The position numbers and the translations under genes are program-made. DNA of 64,000 nt from Vibrio maritimus. GTDB lineage: Bacteria > Pseudomonadota > Gammaproteobacteria > Enterobacterales > Vibrionaceae. Location of the stretch: positions 1 through 64,000 of the forward strand of contig JYJJ01000065.1 of assembly GCA_003263775.1 (NCBI GenBank), written 5' to 3'. How positions within the stretch are numbered: the first letter of the stretch is position 1; each line of letters begins with the position of its first letter. The notes below the pieces were generated by a model. The model made no database searches. It had not been told where the DNA came from and saw only the letters and a program-made list of their open reading frames with translations. Below are positions 1-8,433 of this stretch, piece by piece.

Positions 1-1
1 A

Positions 2-94
2 ATGACTAAGAACCAAATCCTATCGCAAGCATCAAGCTCAATCTTGGCGCAAGCGAAGCAGGCGCCAAACGCGGCATTAAGCCTGCTGGGCTAA
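2..94 (+). CDS. Flagellin, C-terminal end only (partial)
   Basis: Only the last 30 codons are in the window; the gene begins to the left of base 1. The tail reads TKNQILSQASSSILAQAKQ followed by APNAALSLLG and a TAA stop. This is the conserved C-terminal D0 helix and end of Vibrio polar flagellins, which packs in the filament core. The paralogue (flaA-flaF) cannot be decided from so short a piece. A strong terminator follows at once. Confidence 0.85.
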   Translation: MTKNQILSQASSSILAQAKQAPNAALSLLG

Positions 95-110
95 TTAGTT
101 ATAAAGATAT

Positions 111-139
111 AAAAAACAGAGCCTTGGCTCTGTTTTTTT
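111..139. terminator. Bidirectional Rho-independent terminator
   Basis: ACAGAGCC pairs with GGCTCTGT and is flanked by A and T runs on both sides. It can end the flagellin transcript (+) and the SelW-like gene (-), which converge here. Confidence 0.85.
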
Positions 140-142
140 GTC

Positions 143-427
143 TTAGCGACTCGTGCTATCCACATGCCCCAAGTCGCGATCTGGCGCGATAATATCACGT
201 ACTTTCTGCTTAAGAACTTTGGCTTCTGGAAAGCCGCCATCTCGCTTACGCTCCCAGATCTGAACCTCGTTACAATAGATTTCAAATCGGCCACCTGTAT
301 CTGGATGCAGACGGATCGTTTCCACTTCTTCGCTAAACGTGTGCAGCAGCTCTTGGGTCATCCAAGTAGCGCGCAACATCCAATTGCACTGGCGGCAATA
401 ATAAATGTCGATGGTCGCTTTTTGCAT
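143..427 (-). CDS. SelT/SelW/SelH (Rdx) family thioredoxin-like protein
   Basis: A 94-residue protein of the Rdx family, small thioredoxin-fold proteins related to selenoprotein W, here with cysteine instead of selenocysteine. The N-terminal IDIYYCRQCNW carries the CxxC motif after the first beta strand. RFEIYCNEVQIWERKRDGGF near residue 50 is the typical second half with the W-x-R-x3-GGFPE pattern. The ATG at 427 is chosen because GGGAAG lies just upstream and the frame before it (to 484) is not family-like. It lies downstream of toxS but is separated from it by a terminator. Its redox partner is unknown. Confidence 0.8.
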   Translation of the reverse strand: MQKATIDIYYCRQCNWMLRATWMTQELLHTFSEEVETIRLHPDTGGRFEIYCNEVQIWERKRDGGFPEAKVLKQKVRDIIAPDRDLGHVDSTSR

Positions 428-450
428 AATCTTCCCTGTTGTTATGACTA

Positions 451-473
451 AAAAAGGAGCTTGCGCCTCCTTT
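451..473 (-). terminator. Terminator of toxRS
   Basis: AAAGGAG/CTCCTTT hairpin. Read on the minus strand it is followed by a T run. It sits just after the toxS stop and before the SelW-like gene. Confidence 0.7.
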
Positions 474-496
474 GAATACTTCATATTTGAATTGAG

Positions 497-1015
497 TTAG
501 TTTGAGAACAAGATTGACGAGCCTTGGTTCAAACTGGTCAGCAGCAGTGTCTTCTCGTTCACAATGTCGATACGACGACTTTGCTGTGCTTCCATTTTTA
601 GGAACTGCTTGATCATCGCAAGTTGCTCATGAGTAAACTCATCAGACTGTGCGGTTGCTGTGTCCTTAAACTCGCGTGGCGAGATCAGTAGATAGTTGTC
701 ACTGATAGTCCACGTGCCCATTTCAGAAATTTTAATCAGCGTATGAGTCTCTGGATCGTCACCAAACAAACGCATTGAGGACTCACGAATATACTCGCCA
801 CCAGGTAGGTACTTCACGTTTGCTGACATTTCTAGACGGCTTAATGGACCAATATCGGTATCAGGGTAATGCCTTGCTGCAATGATGCCGACCATGTTCG
901 ATTGCCACTCATTTGAGGTCAGAACTTGCTCCAGCTTAAGGTCGCTTCCCCAGTACAACCAGGCACTCAATGCTGTTGAGATTGCCAGTAAGATAGCTGC
1001 GTATTTCATTTTCAT
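497..1015 (-). CDS. toxS: ToxS, periplasmic partner of ToxR
   Basis: A 172-residue membrane-anchored periplasmic protein that binds and stabilises the periplasmic domain of ToxR. An N-terminal membrane segment (about residues 4-20, AAILLAISTALSAWLYW) is followed by a soluble domain with PGGEYIRESSM and GTWTISDNYLLISPREFKDT, familiar from Vibrio ToxS. It starts 13 bases after the toxR stop, in one operon. Length matches the family (about 170). The only doubt is whether translation begins at Met1 or Met3. Confidence 0.95.
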   Translation of the reverse strand: MKMKYAAILLAISTALSAWLYWGSDLKLEQVLTSNEWQSNMVGIIAARHYPDTDIGPLSRLEMSANVKYLPGGEYIRESSMRLFGDDPETHTLIKISEMGTWTISDNYLLISPREFKDTATAQSDEFTHEQLAMIKQFLKMEAQQSRRIDIVNEKTLLLTSLNQGSSILFSN

Positions 1016-1028
1016 CGGTTACGACTCC

Positions 1029-1853
1029 TTACTGGCACACTTTAGACAAGTCAGACTGTTCAGTGAAGATACGCATTGTGCTGTTTTCACGTGAATGCTC
1101 GACTTTGTGGATAAAGTTTAGTGCGATTTGATCGCTTTGGTCGCCAGTGACAATGACCTCTGCTGGTAACATATCACCCGTGTGGGTCTCTACATATTTT
1201 GCCACGCACTGTTCAATCTTTGGTAGCCAGCTCGTCACGTCAGGGTGGCTTTCCGGTGTCACAATCTGAACCTCATTGACGACGCTCAGTGGTTTAAAGG
1301 TAGATTGCGCTGGGTTTGTGCCCATTAACACTAAAATGGGTAGCAAAATCGCAGCAGCGACCATAGCCCAAACACTTGGTGGTGTTTTTGGCTTTGGTGC
1401 AACAGCTACAGTGGCTGCGGGTGCAGCTGCACTAGTAACCGTTTCCAGTTTGTCTGCTGGCAATTCAGCAACCGGCGCTTCATCCACCGTGTCTGAAGAG
1501 GCTTTTGGTGCAGAGCGTTCAACGGCAGAGATCAACTGGTAGCCACGTTTTGGCACCGTTTTAACAAACTGAGGAGATTTTGTAGGGTCTTTCAGCATTT
1601 TACGCAGCGTCGAGATAGCTTGCGTAAGGCTAGAGTCGTCAACCTCGAAGCCTTGTTCACGCCAAACGAAATCATGCAGTTCGTTTCGAGTGACCACTTC
1701 ATTTGGTCTTTCAGCAAGTAGAAGTAAGATGCGACTTTCATTACTACCAAGACGAACGACTTCATCGTTATTGGTTTGATCGACCAACGAATTGCTATTT
1801 GGGTCAAAAATGTACTTCTGGCCGAGTATAAACTTAGTGCCTATGTTACTCAT
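1029..1853 (-). CDS. toxR: ToxR, membrane-bound transcriptional activator
   Basis: A 274-residue one-piece membrane regulator of virulence and outer-membrane porin genes. An OmpR-type winged-helix domain occupies about residues 10-110; it contains RLGSNESRILLLLAERP, LTQAISTLRKMLKDP and KTVPKRGYQL. A Pro/Ala-rich linker follows, then one membrane segment (about 160-180, VWAMVAAAILLPILVLMG), then a periplasmic domain with two cysteines (IEQCVAKY and the C-terminal SKVCQ) that in known ToxR form a regulatory disulfide. It is the first gene of toxRS and is divergent from htpG across about 260 AT-rich bases, as in other vibrios. It is intact here. Confidence 0.97.
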   Translation of the reverse strand: MSNIGTKFILGQKYIFDPNSNSLVDQTNNDEVVRLGSNESRILLLLAERPNEVVTRNELHDFVWREQGFEVDDSSLTQAISTLRKMLKDPTKSPQFVKTVPKRGYQLISAVERSAPKASSDTVDEAPVAELPADKLETVTSAAAPAATVAVAPKPKTPPSVWAMVAAAILLPILVLMGTNPAQSTFKPLSVVNEVQIVTPESHPDVTSWLPKIEQCVAKYVETHTGDMLPAEVIVTGDQSDQIALNFIHKVEHSRENSTMRIFTEQSDLSKVCQ

Positions 1854-2008
1854 TGCATTCTTCTTTTTAATGCCGCAACGCGACGGAATAGATATTCAGG
1901 CGCTGCATGTCTTCAGAGCCAATTATAGAATTTTAGGATTTTTTTATAGTCAGGTGCAGTAGGATAATAAAAACAAATCAAAAAAACAGTATTTTTATTT
2001 ATCTTTAC

Positions 2009-2037
2009 CTTGAATTTACAATCTTCATCCTCATCTA
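2009..2037 (+). promoter_or_regulatory. Sigma32-type heat-shock promoter of htpG
   Basis: CTTGAAT (2009-2015), 13 bases, then CCTCATCTA (2029-2037), close to the RpoH consensus CTTGAAA-N(11-16)-CCCCATnTa. It lies about 75 bases before the htpG start, in the toxR/htpG divergent region (1854-2112). I see no other clear element in that region. Confidence 0.65.
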
Positions 2038-2112
2038 TTTAATCAACTAATCATAGCGATATCGAGTGTGACTTTCGCGACACTCGGTATGAAATGTGTA
2101 AATGGAGATAGC

Positions 2113-4016
2113 ATGAGCACCGTTGAGACTAAGAATAAAGAGACCCTTGGCTTTCAGTCTGAGGTAAAACAACTTCTTCACCTTATGATCCACTCTCTGT
2201 ATTCAAACAAAGAAATTTTTCTAAGAGAGTTGATTTCAAACGCATCAGATGCCGCTGACAAGCTGCGTTTTCAAGCCCTATCTAATACAGAGCTATATCA
2301 AGGTGATGCTGACCTAGGCGTTAAGTTATCGTTTGATGAAAAGAGCAATACTTTGACTGTTTCGGACAACGGTATTGGTATGACCCGCGATGATGTGATT
2401 GAGCATTTGGGCACTATTGCTAAATCTGGAACCAAAGAGTTTTTTGCCAAACTGTCTGAAGAGCAGAGCAAAGACTCACAGCTTATTGGCCAATTTGGTG
2501 TTGGTTTCTACTCTGCCTTTATTGTTGCTGATGCAGTGACTGTACGCACTCGTGCTGCAGGCACGTCAGCAGACCAAGCGGTGCAATGGCATTCGGCTGG
2601 TGAAGGTGATTACACTATCGAGGATATCACTAAAGAGACTCGCGGTACCGATATCGTGCTTCACATGCGTGAAGAAGGTAAAGAGTTCTTATCTGAATGG
2701 CGCTACGTGATGTGATCAGCAAATACTCTGACCATATTGGTATTCCAGTGTCTATCTGGACACTTGAGCGTGACGAAGAAGGTAAAGAGACCGACCAAGG
2801 TAAGTGGGAGCAAATCAATAAAGCTCAAGCGCTTTGGACGCGAAACAAATCTGATATCAAAGACGAAGAATATCAAGAATTCTACAAACACGTTTCTCAT
2901 GACTTCGCAGATCCGCTGGTATGGAGCCACAACCGTGTAGAAGGCAAAAACGACTATACCAGCCTGCTTTACATCCCAGCGAAAGCACCATGGGATATGA
3001 TGAACCGCGACCATAAGAGTGGTCTAAAGCTTTACGTTCAACGCGTGTTCATTATGGATGACGCTGAGCAGTTTATGCCATCTTACTTACGTTTTGTGCG
3101 TGGTTTGATAGATTCGAACGATCTACCACTAAACGTTTCTCGTGAAATCCTTCAAGACAACAAAGTGACCCAGTCGCTACGTGGTGCCTGCACTAAGCGT
3201 GTTCTCACTATGCTTGAGCGCATGGCAAAGAATGACGAAGAGAAATATCAGTCATTCTGGAAAGAATTTGGCCTAGTGCTAAAAGAAGGCCCTGCTGAAG
3301 ACATGGCGAACAAAGAGAAAGTAGCAGGCCTACTGCGCTTTGCTTCGACAGAAGTTGATTCTGCAGAGCAGACGACTTCTCTAGCGTCTTATGTTGAGCG
3401 TATGAAAGAAGGTCAAGATAAGATCTACTACCTAACAGCAGACAGCTACGCAGCAGCGAAGAACAGCCCACACCTTGAGCAGTTTAAAGCGAAAGGCATT
3501 GAAGTTGTCTTGATGTATGACCGTATCGACGAATGGCTAATGAACTACTTAACTGAGTTTGATGGTAAGCAGTTCCAGTCAATCACTAAAGCGGGTCTTG
3601 ATCTGAGCAAGTTTGAAGGCGAAGAAGAGAAAGAGAAGCAAAAAGAGACCGAAGAAGAGTTCAAGTCAGTGGTTGAGCGCACGCAAACTTATCTCGGTGA
3701 GCGCGTTAAAGAAGTTCGCACTACGTTCAAGCTAGCAAGCACACCAGCGGTAGTCGTCACTGATGATTTCGAAATGGGTACACAAATGGCGAAGCTTCTA
3801 GAAGCGGCGGGTCAAGAAGTACCAGAGGTGAAATACATCTTTGAAATTAACCCTGAGCACGAGCTGGTTAAGCGCATGGCAGATGAAGCCGACGAAGAAG
3901 CATTCGGCCGCTGGGTTGAAGTGTTACTTGGTCAAGCGATGCTGGCAGAACGCGGTTCGATGACCGATCCATCGCAATTCTTGGGTGCGATCAACAAGCT
4001 TTTGGCTAAAGTCTAA
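2113..4016 (+). CDS. htpG: HtpG (Hsp90) chaperone, one frameshift at about 2703
   Basis: Bacterial Hsp90, a cytosolic ATP-driven chaperone dimer. The N-terminal GHKL ATPase domain shows RELISNASDAADKLRF (Asn43), DNGIGM (85-90) and GQFGVGFYSAF. The middle domain (SREILQDN, LNVSREI) and C-terminal dimerisation domain follow. The ATG at 2113 follows AATGGAGAT. The frame breaks after SEWR. Adding one C near 2703 joins it to LRDVISKYSDH and gives 634 residues, the usual Vibrio length (E. coli 624). A one-base loss in sequencing is more likely than a real mutation. Confidence 0.95.
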
Positions 4017-4049
4017 TTCCCTTGCGGAGTCGGACACCCTAGTCTAATT

Positions 4050-4081
4050 CAAGAGCTCGAGGATTCGAGCTCTTGTTTTCT
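4050..4081 (+). terminator. Terminator of htpG
   Basis: Perfect 11-bp stem CAAGAGCTCGA / TCGAGCTCTTG with loop GGAT, then TTTTC. Confidence 0.85.
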
Positions 4082-4214
4082 CAGGGCTAAACGCACACTT
4101 TTAGGTTACTTTAGAGTGCAAAGCAGGATCTTTAGACACTTTTGGCGTCAAGCAAGCGATTTCTATGTTAGAATGCGCGCCAAGTTAAAGATTCAACTAT
4201 TTTTGAATAAACCG

Positions 4215-4291
4215 TTTATACCGAAACGTATCGCAGCAAACATGCCCATTGGGCATCAAGCAGTAGGCTTCGGTATAAATCTTTTTTTATA
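4215..4291 (+). promoter_or_regulatory. Structured leader of adk with nested inverted repeats
   Basis: The 5' leader holds an outer inverted repeat TTTATACCGAA (4215-4225) / TTCGGTATAAA (4269-4279) around an inner one, ATGCCCA / TGGGCAT (4242-4256). The outer arm is followed by CTTTTTTTAT. The shape is that of an intrinsic terminator or attenuator 15-90 bases before the adk start, or a small palindromic repeat. The rest of the htpG-adk gap (4082-4214) shows nothing certain. Confidence 0.45.
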
Positions 4292-4305
4292 TAAGAGGAC
4301 AAGTC

Positions 4306-4950
4306 ATGCGCATCATTCTTTTAGGTGCTCCAGGTGCAGGTAAAGGCACACAAGCTCAATTCATCATGGAAAAATATGGTATCCCACAAATTTCTACTGG
4401 TGACATGCTACGTGCAGCAATCAAAGCAGGCACTGAGCTTGGTAAGAAAGCGAAAGCAGTTATCGATGCAGGTCAACTTGTATCTGATGACATCATTCTT
4501 GGTCTAATCAAAGAGCGTATCGCTCAAGACGATTGCGAGAAAGGTTTCCTACTAGATGGTTTCCCACGCACTATCCCTCAGGCTGATGGCCTAAAAGAGA
4601 TGGGCGTAGATGTAGACTACGTGATCGAATTTGATGTAGCTGATGACGTAATCGTTGAGCGTATGGCTGGCCGTCGTGCTCACCTTGCTTCTGGTCGTAC
4701 TTACCACGTTGTTTACAACCCACCTAAAGTGGAAGGTAAAGATGACGTGACAGGTGAAGACCTAGTGGTACGTGATGACGACAAAGAAGAAACCGTTCGT
4801 GCTCGCCTAGGTGTATACCACGATCAAACTGCTCCGCTAATCGCTTACTACGGTAAAGAAGCAGAAGCAGGCAACACTAAGTACCTGAAATTTGACGGTA
4901 CTAAGCAAGTGGCTGACGTAAGCGCAGACATCGAAAAAGCACTGTCTTAA
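4306..4950 (+). CDS. adk: Adenylate kinase
   Basis: Converts ATP + AMP to 2 ADP in the cytosol and is essential for nucleotide balance. The 214 residues match the long bacterial form. The P-loop GAPGAGKGT is at 7-15, the AMP-binding region STGDMLRAAI near 30, DGFPRTIPQA near 84, and the LID domain about 120-160 (GRRAHLASGRTYHV). The LID lacks the four-cysteine zinc site, as in other Gram-negatives. RBS AAGAGGACAAG lies 4 bases before the ATG. A terminator separates it from hemH. Confidence 0.98.
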   Translation: MRIILLGAPGAGKGTQAQFIMEKYGIPQISTGDMLRAAIKAGTELGKKAKAVIDAGQLVSDDIILGLIKERIAQDDCEKGFLLDGFPRTIPQADGLKEMGVDVDYVIEFDVADDVIVERMAGRRAHLASGRTYHVVYNPPKVEGKDDVTGEDLVVRDDDKEETVRARLGVYHDQTAPLIAYYGKEAEAGNTKYLKFDGTKQVADVSADIEKALS

Positions 4951-4970
4951 TCGACATTTGTGAATTCGCT

Positions 4971-5001
4971 AAAAAAACGACCTTTCGAGGTCGTTTTTTT
5001 T
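4971..5001 (+). terminator. Terminator of adk
   Basis: AAAAAAACGACCT / AGGTCGTTTTTTT with a TTCG tetraloop and a run of eight T. Confidence 0.9.
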
Positions 5002-5030
5002 GATCCAAGAAAAGCGCGCATAGGTATATA
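5001..5030 (+). promoter_or_regulatory. Candidate hemH promoter resembling an ECF (RpoE/ChrR-type) promoter
   Basis: TGATCC (5001-5006), 18 bases, TATATA (5025-5030), 38 bases before the hemH start. The -35 hexamer and spacing are the same as in front of the sigma/ChrR operon at 31585. The -10 could also serve sigma70 (TATAAT overlaps), but no good sigma70 -35 is visible. Confidence 0.4.
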
Positions 5031-5067
5031 ATTCGCTTAGAAATTATATCAATAACAAAGGAAGTCT

Positions 5068-6027
5068 ATGAGCGATTCGTCAAAAACAGGTGTGTTGTTA
5101 GTCAACCTTGGCACGCCAGATGAACCGACAGCGAAAGGGGTGAGACGCTTTTTAGAGCAGTTTCTGCACGATCATCGTGTCGTGGATATGACCCGCTGGA
5201 TTTGGTGTCCGGTGCTGCATGGTATCATCCTTCCTATTCGCTCTCCTAAGGTCGCTAAAGCCTATCAATCGGTGTGGATGGACGAAGGCTCGCCGCTGAT
5301 GGTGTATTCCAAGCGTCAGGCGGATAAGCTGGCTCAATCAATCAACCTTCCTGTTGAACTTGGCATGAGCTACGGTAATCCATCGCTACAAAGCGGGATC
5401 ACCAAACTGCTCGACCAAGGCGTAGAAAAGATAGTGGTACTGCCGCTTTATCCGCAGTACTCGGGCACCACAACAGCTGCTGCGTTTGATGGTATCGCGA
5501 AAGCGTGTAAGTCGATTTCAACCTTACCGGCCTTTTCTATGATTCGTGACTATCACGATCATTCAATGTACATCAAAGCGCTAGCTGACAAGGTCAGAGC
5601 TCACTGGGAGCAAAATGGCCGCGCAGATTACCTATTGTGTTCTTACCACGGCATACCAAAGCGTTATGCGGACAATGGTGATGTGTATCCACTACATTGT
5701 CAGGCAACCACTGAACTGCTGCGCCAAGAGCTCGGTTTGGATGAATCTCAGATGGGGATGAGCTACCAATCGATCTTTGGTCGAGAAGAGTGGCTACAGC
5801 CTTATACCGACAAAACTCTTGAGAAGATGCCTAGTGAAGGCATTAAGACTATCGATGTCATGACGCCAGCATTCTCGGTCGACTGTTTAGAAACTCTGGA
5901 AGAAATCGCGATAGAGGCCAAAGAGACCTTTATCGAGGCTGGAGGTGAGCGCTTTAGTTACATCGAGTGTCTCAACGACTCAGACGCCCATGTCGCCATG
6001 ATGGCAGAATTGGTGAATAACGCTTAG
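5068..6027 (+). CDS. hemH: Ferrochelatase
   Basis: Inserts Fe2+ into protoporphyrin IX, the last step of haem synthesis, at the inner face of the membrane. The 319 residues equal the E. coli length. N-terminal GVLLVNLGTPDEPTAKGVRRFL, the catalytic-histidine motif SYHGIPKRY (about 191-199), QSIFGREEWLQPYT with the conserved Glu, and the PAFSVDCLETLEE signature are all present. RBS AAAGGAAG. It is a single-gene unit between adk and the convergent transporter gene. Confidence 0.97.
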   Translation: MSDSSKTGVLLVNLGTPDEPTAKGVRRFLEQFLHDHRVVDMTRWIWCPVLHGIILPIRSPKVAKAYQSVWMDEGSPLMVYSKRQADKLAQSINLPVELGMSYGNPSLQSGITKLLDQGVEKIVVLPLYPQYSGTTTAAAFDGIAKACKSISTLPAFSMIRDYHDHSMYIKALADKVRAHWEQNGRADYLLCSYHGIPKRYADNGDVYPLHCQATTELLRQELGLDESQMGMSYQSIFGREEWLQPYTDKTLEKMPSEGIKTIDVMTPAFSVDCLETLEEIAIEAKETFIEAGGERFSYIECLNDSDAHVAMMAELVNNA

Positions 6028-6056
6028 CGTATCAATCTAAACGAGTTCAAACGAAA

Positions 6057-6083
6057 AAAGGCCAGTCATGATGACTGGCCTTT
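6057..6083. terminator. Bidirectional terminator between hemH and the POT transporter
   Basis: AAAGGCCAGTCAT / ATGACTGGCCTTT, a near-perfect palindrome with A/T flanks between convergent genes. Confidence 0.85.
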
Positions 6084-6114
6084 GTTATTTCTATTCGATT
6101 AAACGAATAAACAA

Positions 6115-7500
6115 TTAAGCAATTTGAGCTTGCTGCTCTTCGACTTGTTCTGCATTGCTTACTGAGCTTTGCTCTGCACCGTGCATCCACTTAACAAGTG
6201 TATTCGCGAACAACAGTAGGATAACGCCACAGATAACGGCTGTGATAGCGATACCACTAAAGATTGCCATAGCACCCAGCTCACCCACATGTGAACCAAC
6301 GACACCCGCTACGTAGTTAGCAATGGCGTTGAAACCAAACCATGCACCCATCATCAAAGACGCAAGACGCAGCGGCGCAAGCTTGGTCACTAGTGATAGG
6401 CCAATTGGAGATAGGCAAAGTTCACCTAGTGTGTGGAAGAAGAATGCACCCACTAACCATAGCATTGAGGTTTTAACGCTGGTGTCGCCACCTTGCTCAA
6501 GTACTGCACCAACCATGCAAAGGAAACCTGCTGCTAGGAAAAACAGTGCAAGTGCAAATTTAACTGGTGAGTTTGGCTCACGTTTGCCCAATTTAACCCA
6601 GATAGCGGCAAGTACTGGAGCAAGAGTAATGATGAAGAATGGGTTCAGAGATTGGAACCAGGCTGCTGGTACTTCAAAGTCGCCAATCATACGATCTGTA
6701 TATTGCTGGGTGTAGATGTTCATCAAACCACCCGCTTGCTCGAAGCCCGCCCAGAAGACGATAACGAACAGACCCATAATCAAGATAACCTTCAAGCGAT
6801 CCATTTCTTCACGAGTAAGTGGTGCTTTGGTTTTTGATTGGTTCAGCTCACGAGCACGAGCAGCTGCAGGTACGTTACCGATGTCACCTAACCATGAGTT
6901 TGCCATGGTCATTTGCATAATTAAGCTGATTACCATGCCGGTACCAGCCACGATGAAACCTGCTGACCAACCGAAAGAGTTAGTTGCTGAACCAACGACG
7001 ATACCCGCCAGTAGTGCACCTAGGTTGATACCCATGTAGAAGATGGTGAACGCGCCATCACGACGGTTGTCGCCTTCAGCGTAAAGGTCACCTACCATGG
7101 TCGAAATGTTTGGTTTAAACATACCGTTACCAGCGATAAGCAGTGCTAGACCACCGTAGAACATCTCGGCACTTGGTGTACCTGATGCAGCAGCTGCTAA
7201 TACAAATTGGCCTGCAGCCATTAGTACGCCACCGATGATGATGGACTTACGTTGACCTAGGTAGTTGTCGGCAATGTAACCACCGATAAGCGGAGTGATG
7301 TAAACAAGTCCAGTATAGATACCATAGAGATCTAGAGCATCTTTAGTAGACCAGCCCATACCACCATTGATTGTCGTGTCTGTTAGGAACAAAACTAATA
7401 TTGCGCGCATAGCATAATATGAGAAACGTTCCCAAAGTTCGGTACCGAACAGTAGGAATAGGCCGCGTGGGTGGCCGAAGATGTTGCGTTGTGCTGTCAT
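6115..7500 (-). CDS. POT/PTR family proton-dependent oligopeptide transporter
   Basis: A 461-residue inner-membrane peptide/H+ symporter of the MFS-related POT family (DtpA/DtpB type). The signature ELWERFSYYAMRAILVLFL in the first membrane helix corresponds to the family's ExxERFxYY motif for proton coupling. GGYIADNYLGQRKSI and FYMGINLGALLAGIVVGS are the two PTR2 signatures. About 12-14 hydrophobic segments are visible. Gene order alone does not tell which dtp paralogue it is. Its 5' region is shared with rfaH. Confidence 0.9.
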   Translation of the reverse strand: MTAQRNIFGHPRGLFLLFGTELWERFSYYAMRAILVLFLTDTTINGGMGWSTKDALDLYGIYTGLVYITPLIGGYIADNYLGQRKSIIIGGVLMAAGQFVLAAAASGTPSAEMFYGGLALLIAGNGMFKPNISTMVGDLYAEGDNRRDGAFTIFYMGINLGALLAGIVVGSATNSFGWSAGFIVAGTGMVISLIMQMTMANSWLGDIGNVPAAARARELNQSKTKAPLTREEMDRLKVILIMGLFVIVFWAGFEQAGGLMNIYTQQYTDRMIGDFEVPAAWFQSLNPFFIITLAPVLAAIWVKLGKREPNSPVKFALALFFLAAGFLCMVGAVLEQGGDTSVKTSMLWLVGAFFFHTLGELCLSPIGLSLVTKLAPLRLASLMMGAWFGFNAIANYVAGVVGSHVGELGAMAIFSGIAITAVICGVILLLFANTLVKWMHGAEQSSVSNAEQVEEQQAQIA

Positions 7501-7828
7501 AAGTTTTACTAATTTTTATCATCAAAGAATTTAATGTGCCAAATGGTATACCTGACAACATTAATATCCGCAAGGGGTTGATTTTGTGGGATTTGTGAAA
7601 TAAATGTTTAACGCAATGAAATGTAAGAAAATTTTTCAGTGATGGTACGTAAATTTCGTGCTGCAATCTAACTTTTCATTTTTACCGTTCATCATCCATT
7701 CGGATTTTTCATCGGTTGGATCGCAGACAAGAGATGGTTAAACGGGCACAGTGTCCGGTTTAGTGGTAGGATGCAGTCAAACGAAAACATCAAGTAATTA
7801 AATTAAACAGTTTAATCGAACAGATAAA
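7501..7828. other. Divergent intergenic region, POT transporter / rfaH
   Basis: About 330 AT-rich bases that must hold both promoters. I could not place a convincing -35/-10 pair or operator, and saw no ops element or RNA gene. Confidence 0.4.
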
Positions 7829-8323
7829 ATGAAACGTTGGTATTTGCTTTATTGTAAGCGCGGTGAACAAGGCCGAGCGAAAATGCACCTCGAGAATCAA
7901 GGCTTATCCTGCTACTACCCAGAAGTAGAAGTAGAAAAGATCCTCAGAGGAAAAAGACAGAAGGTGAAAGAGCCTCTCTTTCCTTCTTATGTGTTTGTAG
8001 AATTTGATTACGAACAAGGTCCTTCATTTACAACCGTGCGCTCAACGCGTGGTGTGGTGGACTTCATCCGTTTTGGAGCTCATCCTAAAGAGATCGACTC
8101 CGCACTTATTGACGAGTTGCAGCTGTTAGCAGAGCTTCCGGATGAACCGGAAACCGACGGCTTACCAAAACACGGTGAGACAGTTCGCGTAACGGGTGGT
8201 CAGTTCGCTGGTATCGAAGCGATTTTCCAAGAAGCTGACGGAGAAGCGCGTTCGATCATGTTGGTGAACATGATAAGCCGCCCGGTCGCGGTGAGCATTG
8301 AAAACAAAGATCTGGATATCTAG
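7829..8323 (+). CDS. rfaH: RfaH, NusG-like antiterminator
   Basis: A paralogue of NusG that is recruited to RNA polymerase at ops sites and boosts expression of long cell-surface operons while recruiting ribosomes. The NGN domain starts at once with RWYLLYCKRGEQGRAKMHLE, then FPSYVFVEFD near 52-61. The C-terminal KOW region (about 110-160, GETVRVTGGQFAGIEAIFQE) follows. The 164 residues match E. coli RfaH (162). The weak RBS before the ATG is typical for this gene. It is separate from the nusG operon, as expected for RfaH. Confidence 0.93.
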   Translation: MKRWYLLYCKRGEQGRAKMHLENQGLSCYYPEVEVEKILRGKRQKVKEPLFPSYVFVEFDYEQGPSFTTVRSTRGVVDFIRFGAHPKEIDSALIDELQLLAELPDEPETDGLPKHGETVRVTGGQFAGIEAIFQEADGEARSIMLVNMISRPVAVSIENKDLDI

Positions 8324-8363
8324 CGGTCTCAATAATCGAGTGTTTGTACGCTCGCCGATATAA

Positions 8364-8397
8364 AAAACCTCAGTACCATAAGATGGACTGAGGTTTT
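8364..8397. terminator. Bidirectional terminator between rfaH and dapD
   Basis: AAAACCTCAGT / ACTGAGGTTTT with partial pairing inside the loop, between convergent genes. Confidence 0.85.
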
Positions 8398-8433
8398 CTG
8401 TTTTTGGGGTTTTACCCCATCAGCAACAGAGGA

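Noticed and set aside
1276..1542. Ala/Gly-rich plus-strand ORF opposite toxR
   Set aside because: Shadow of the Pro/Ala-rich linker of ToxR on the other strand.
2113..4016. Calling htpG, recBCD, proBA, dinB and others pseudogenes
   Set aside because: One-base indels in many core genes at once, several in homopolymers, point to sequence error; each corrected span is a whole number of codons of normal length.
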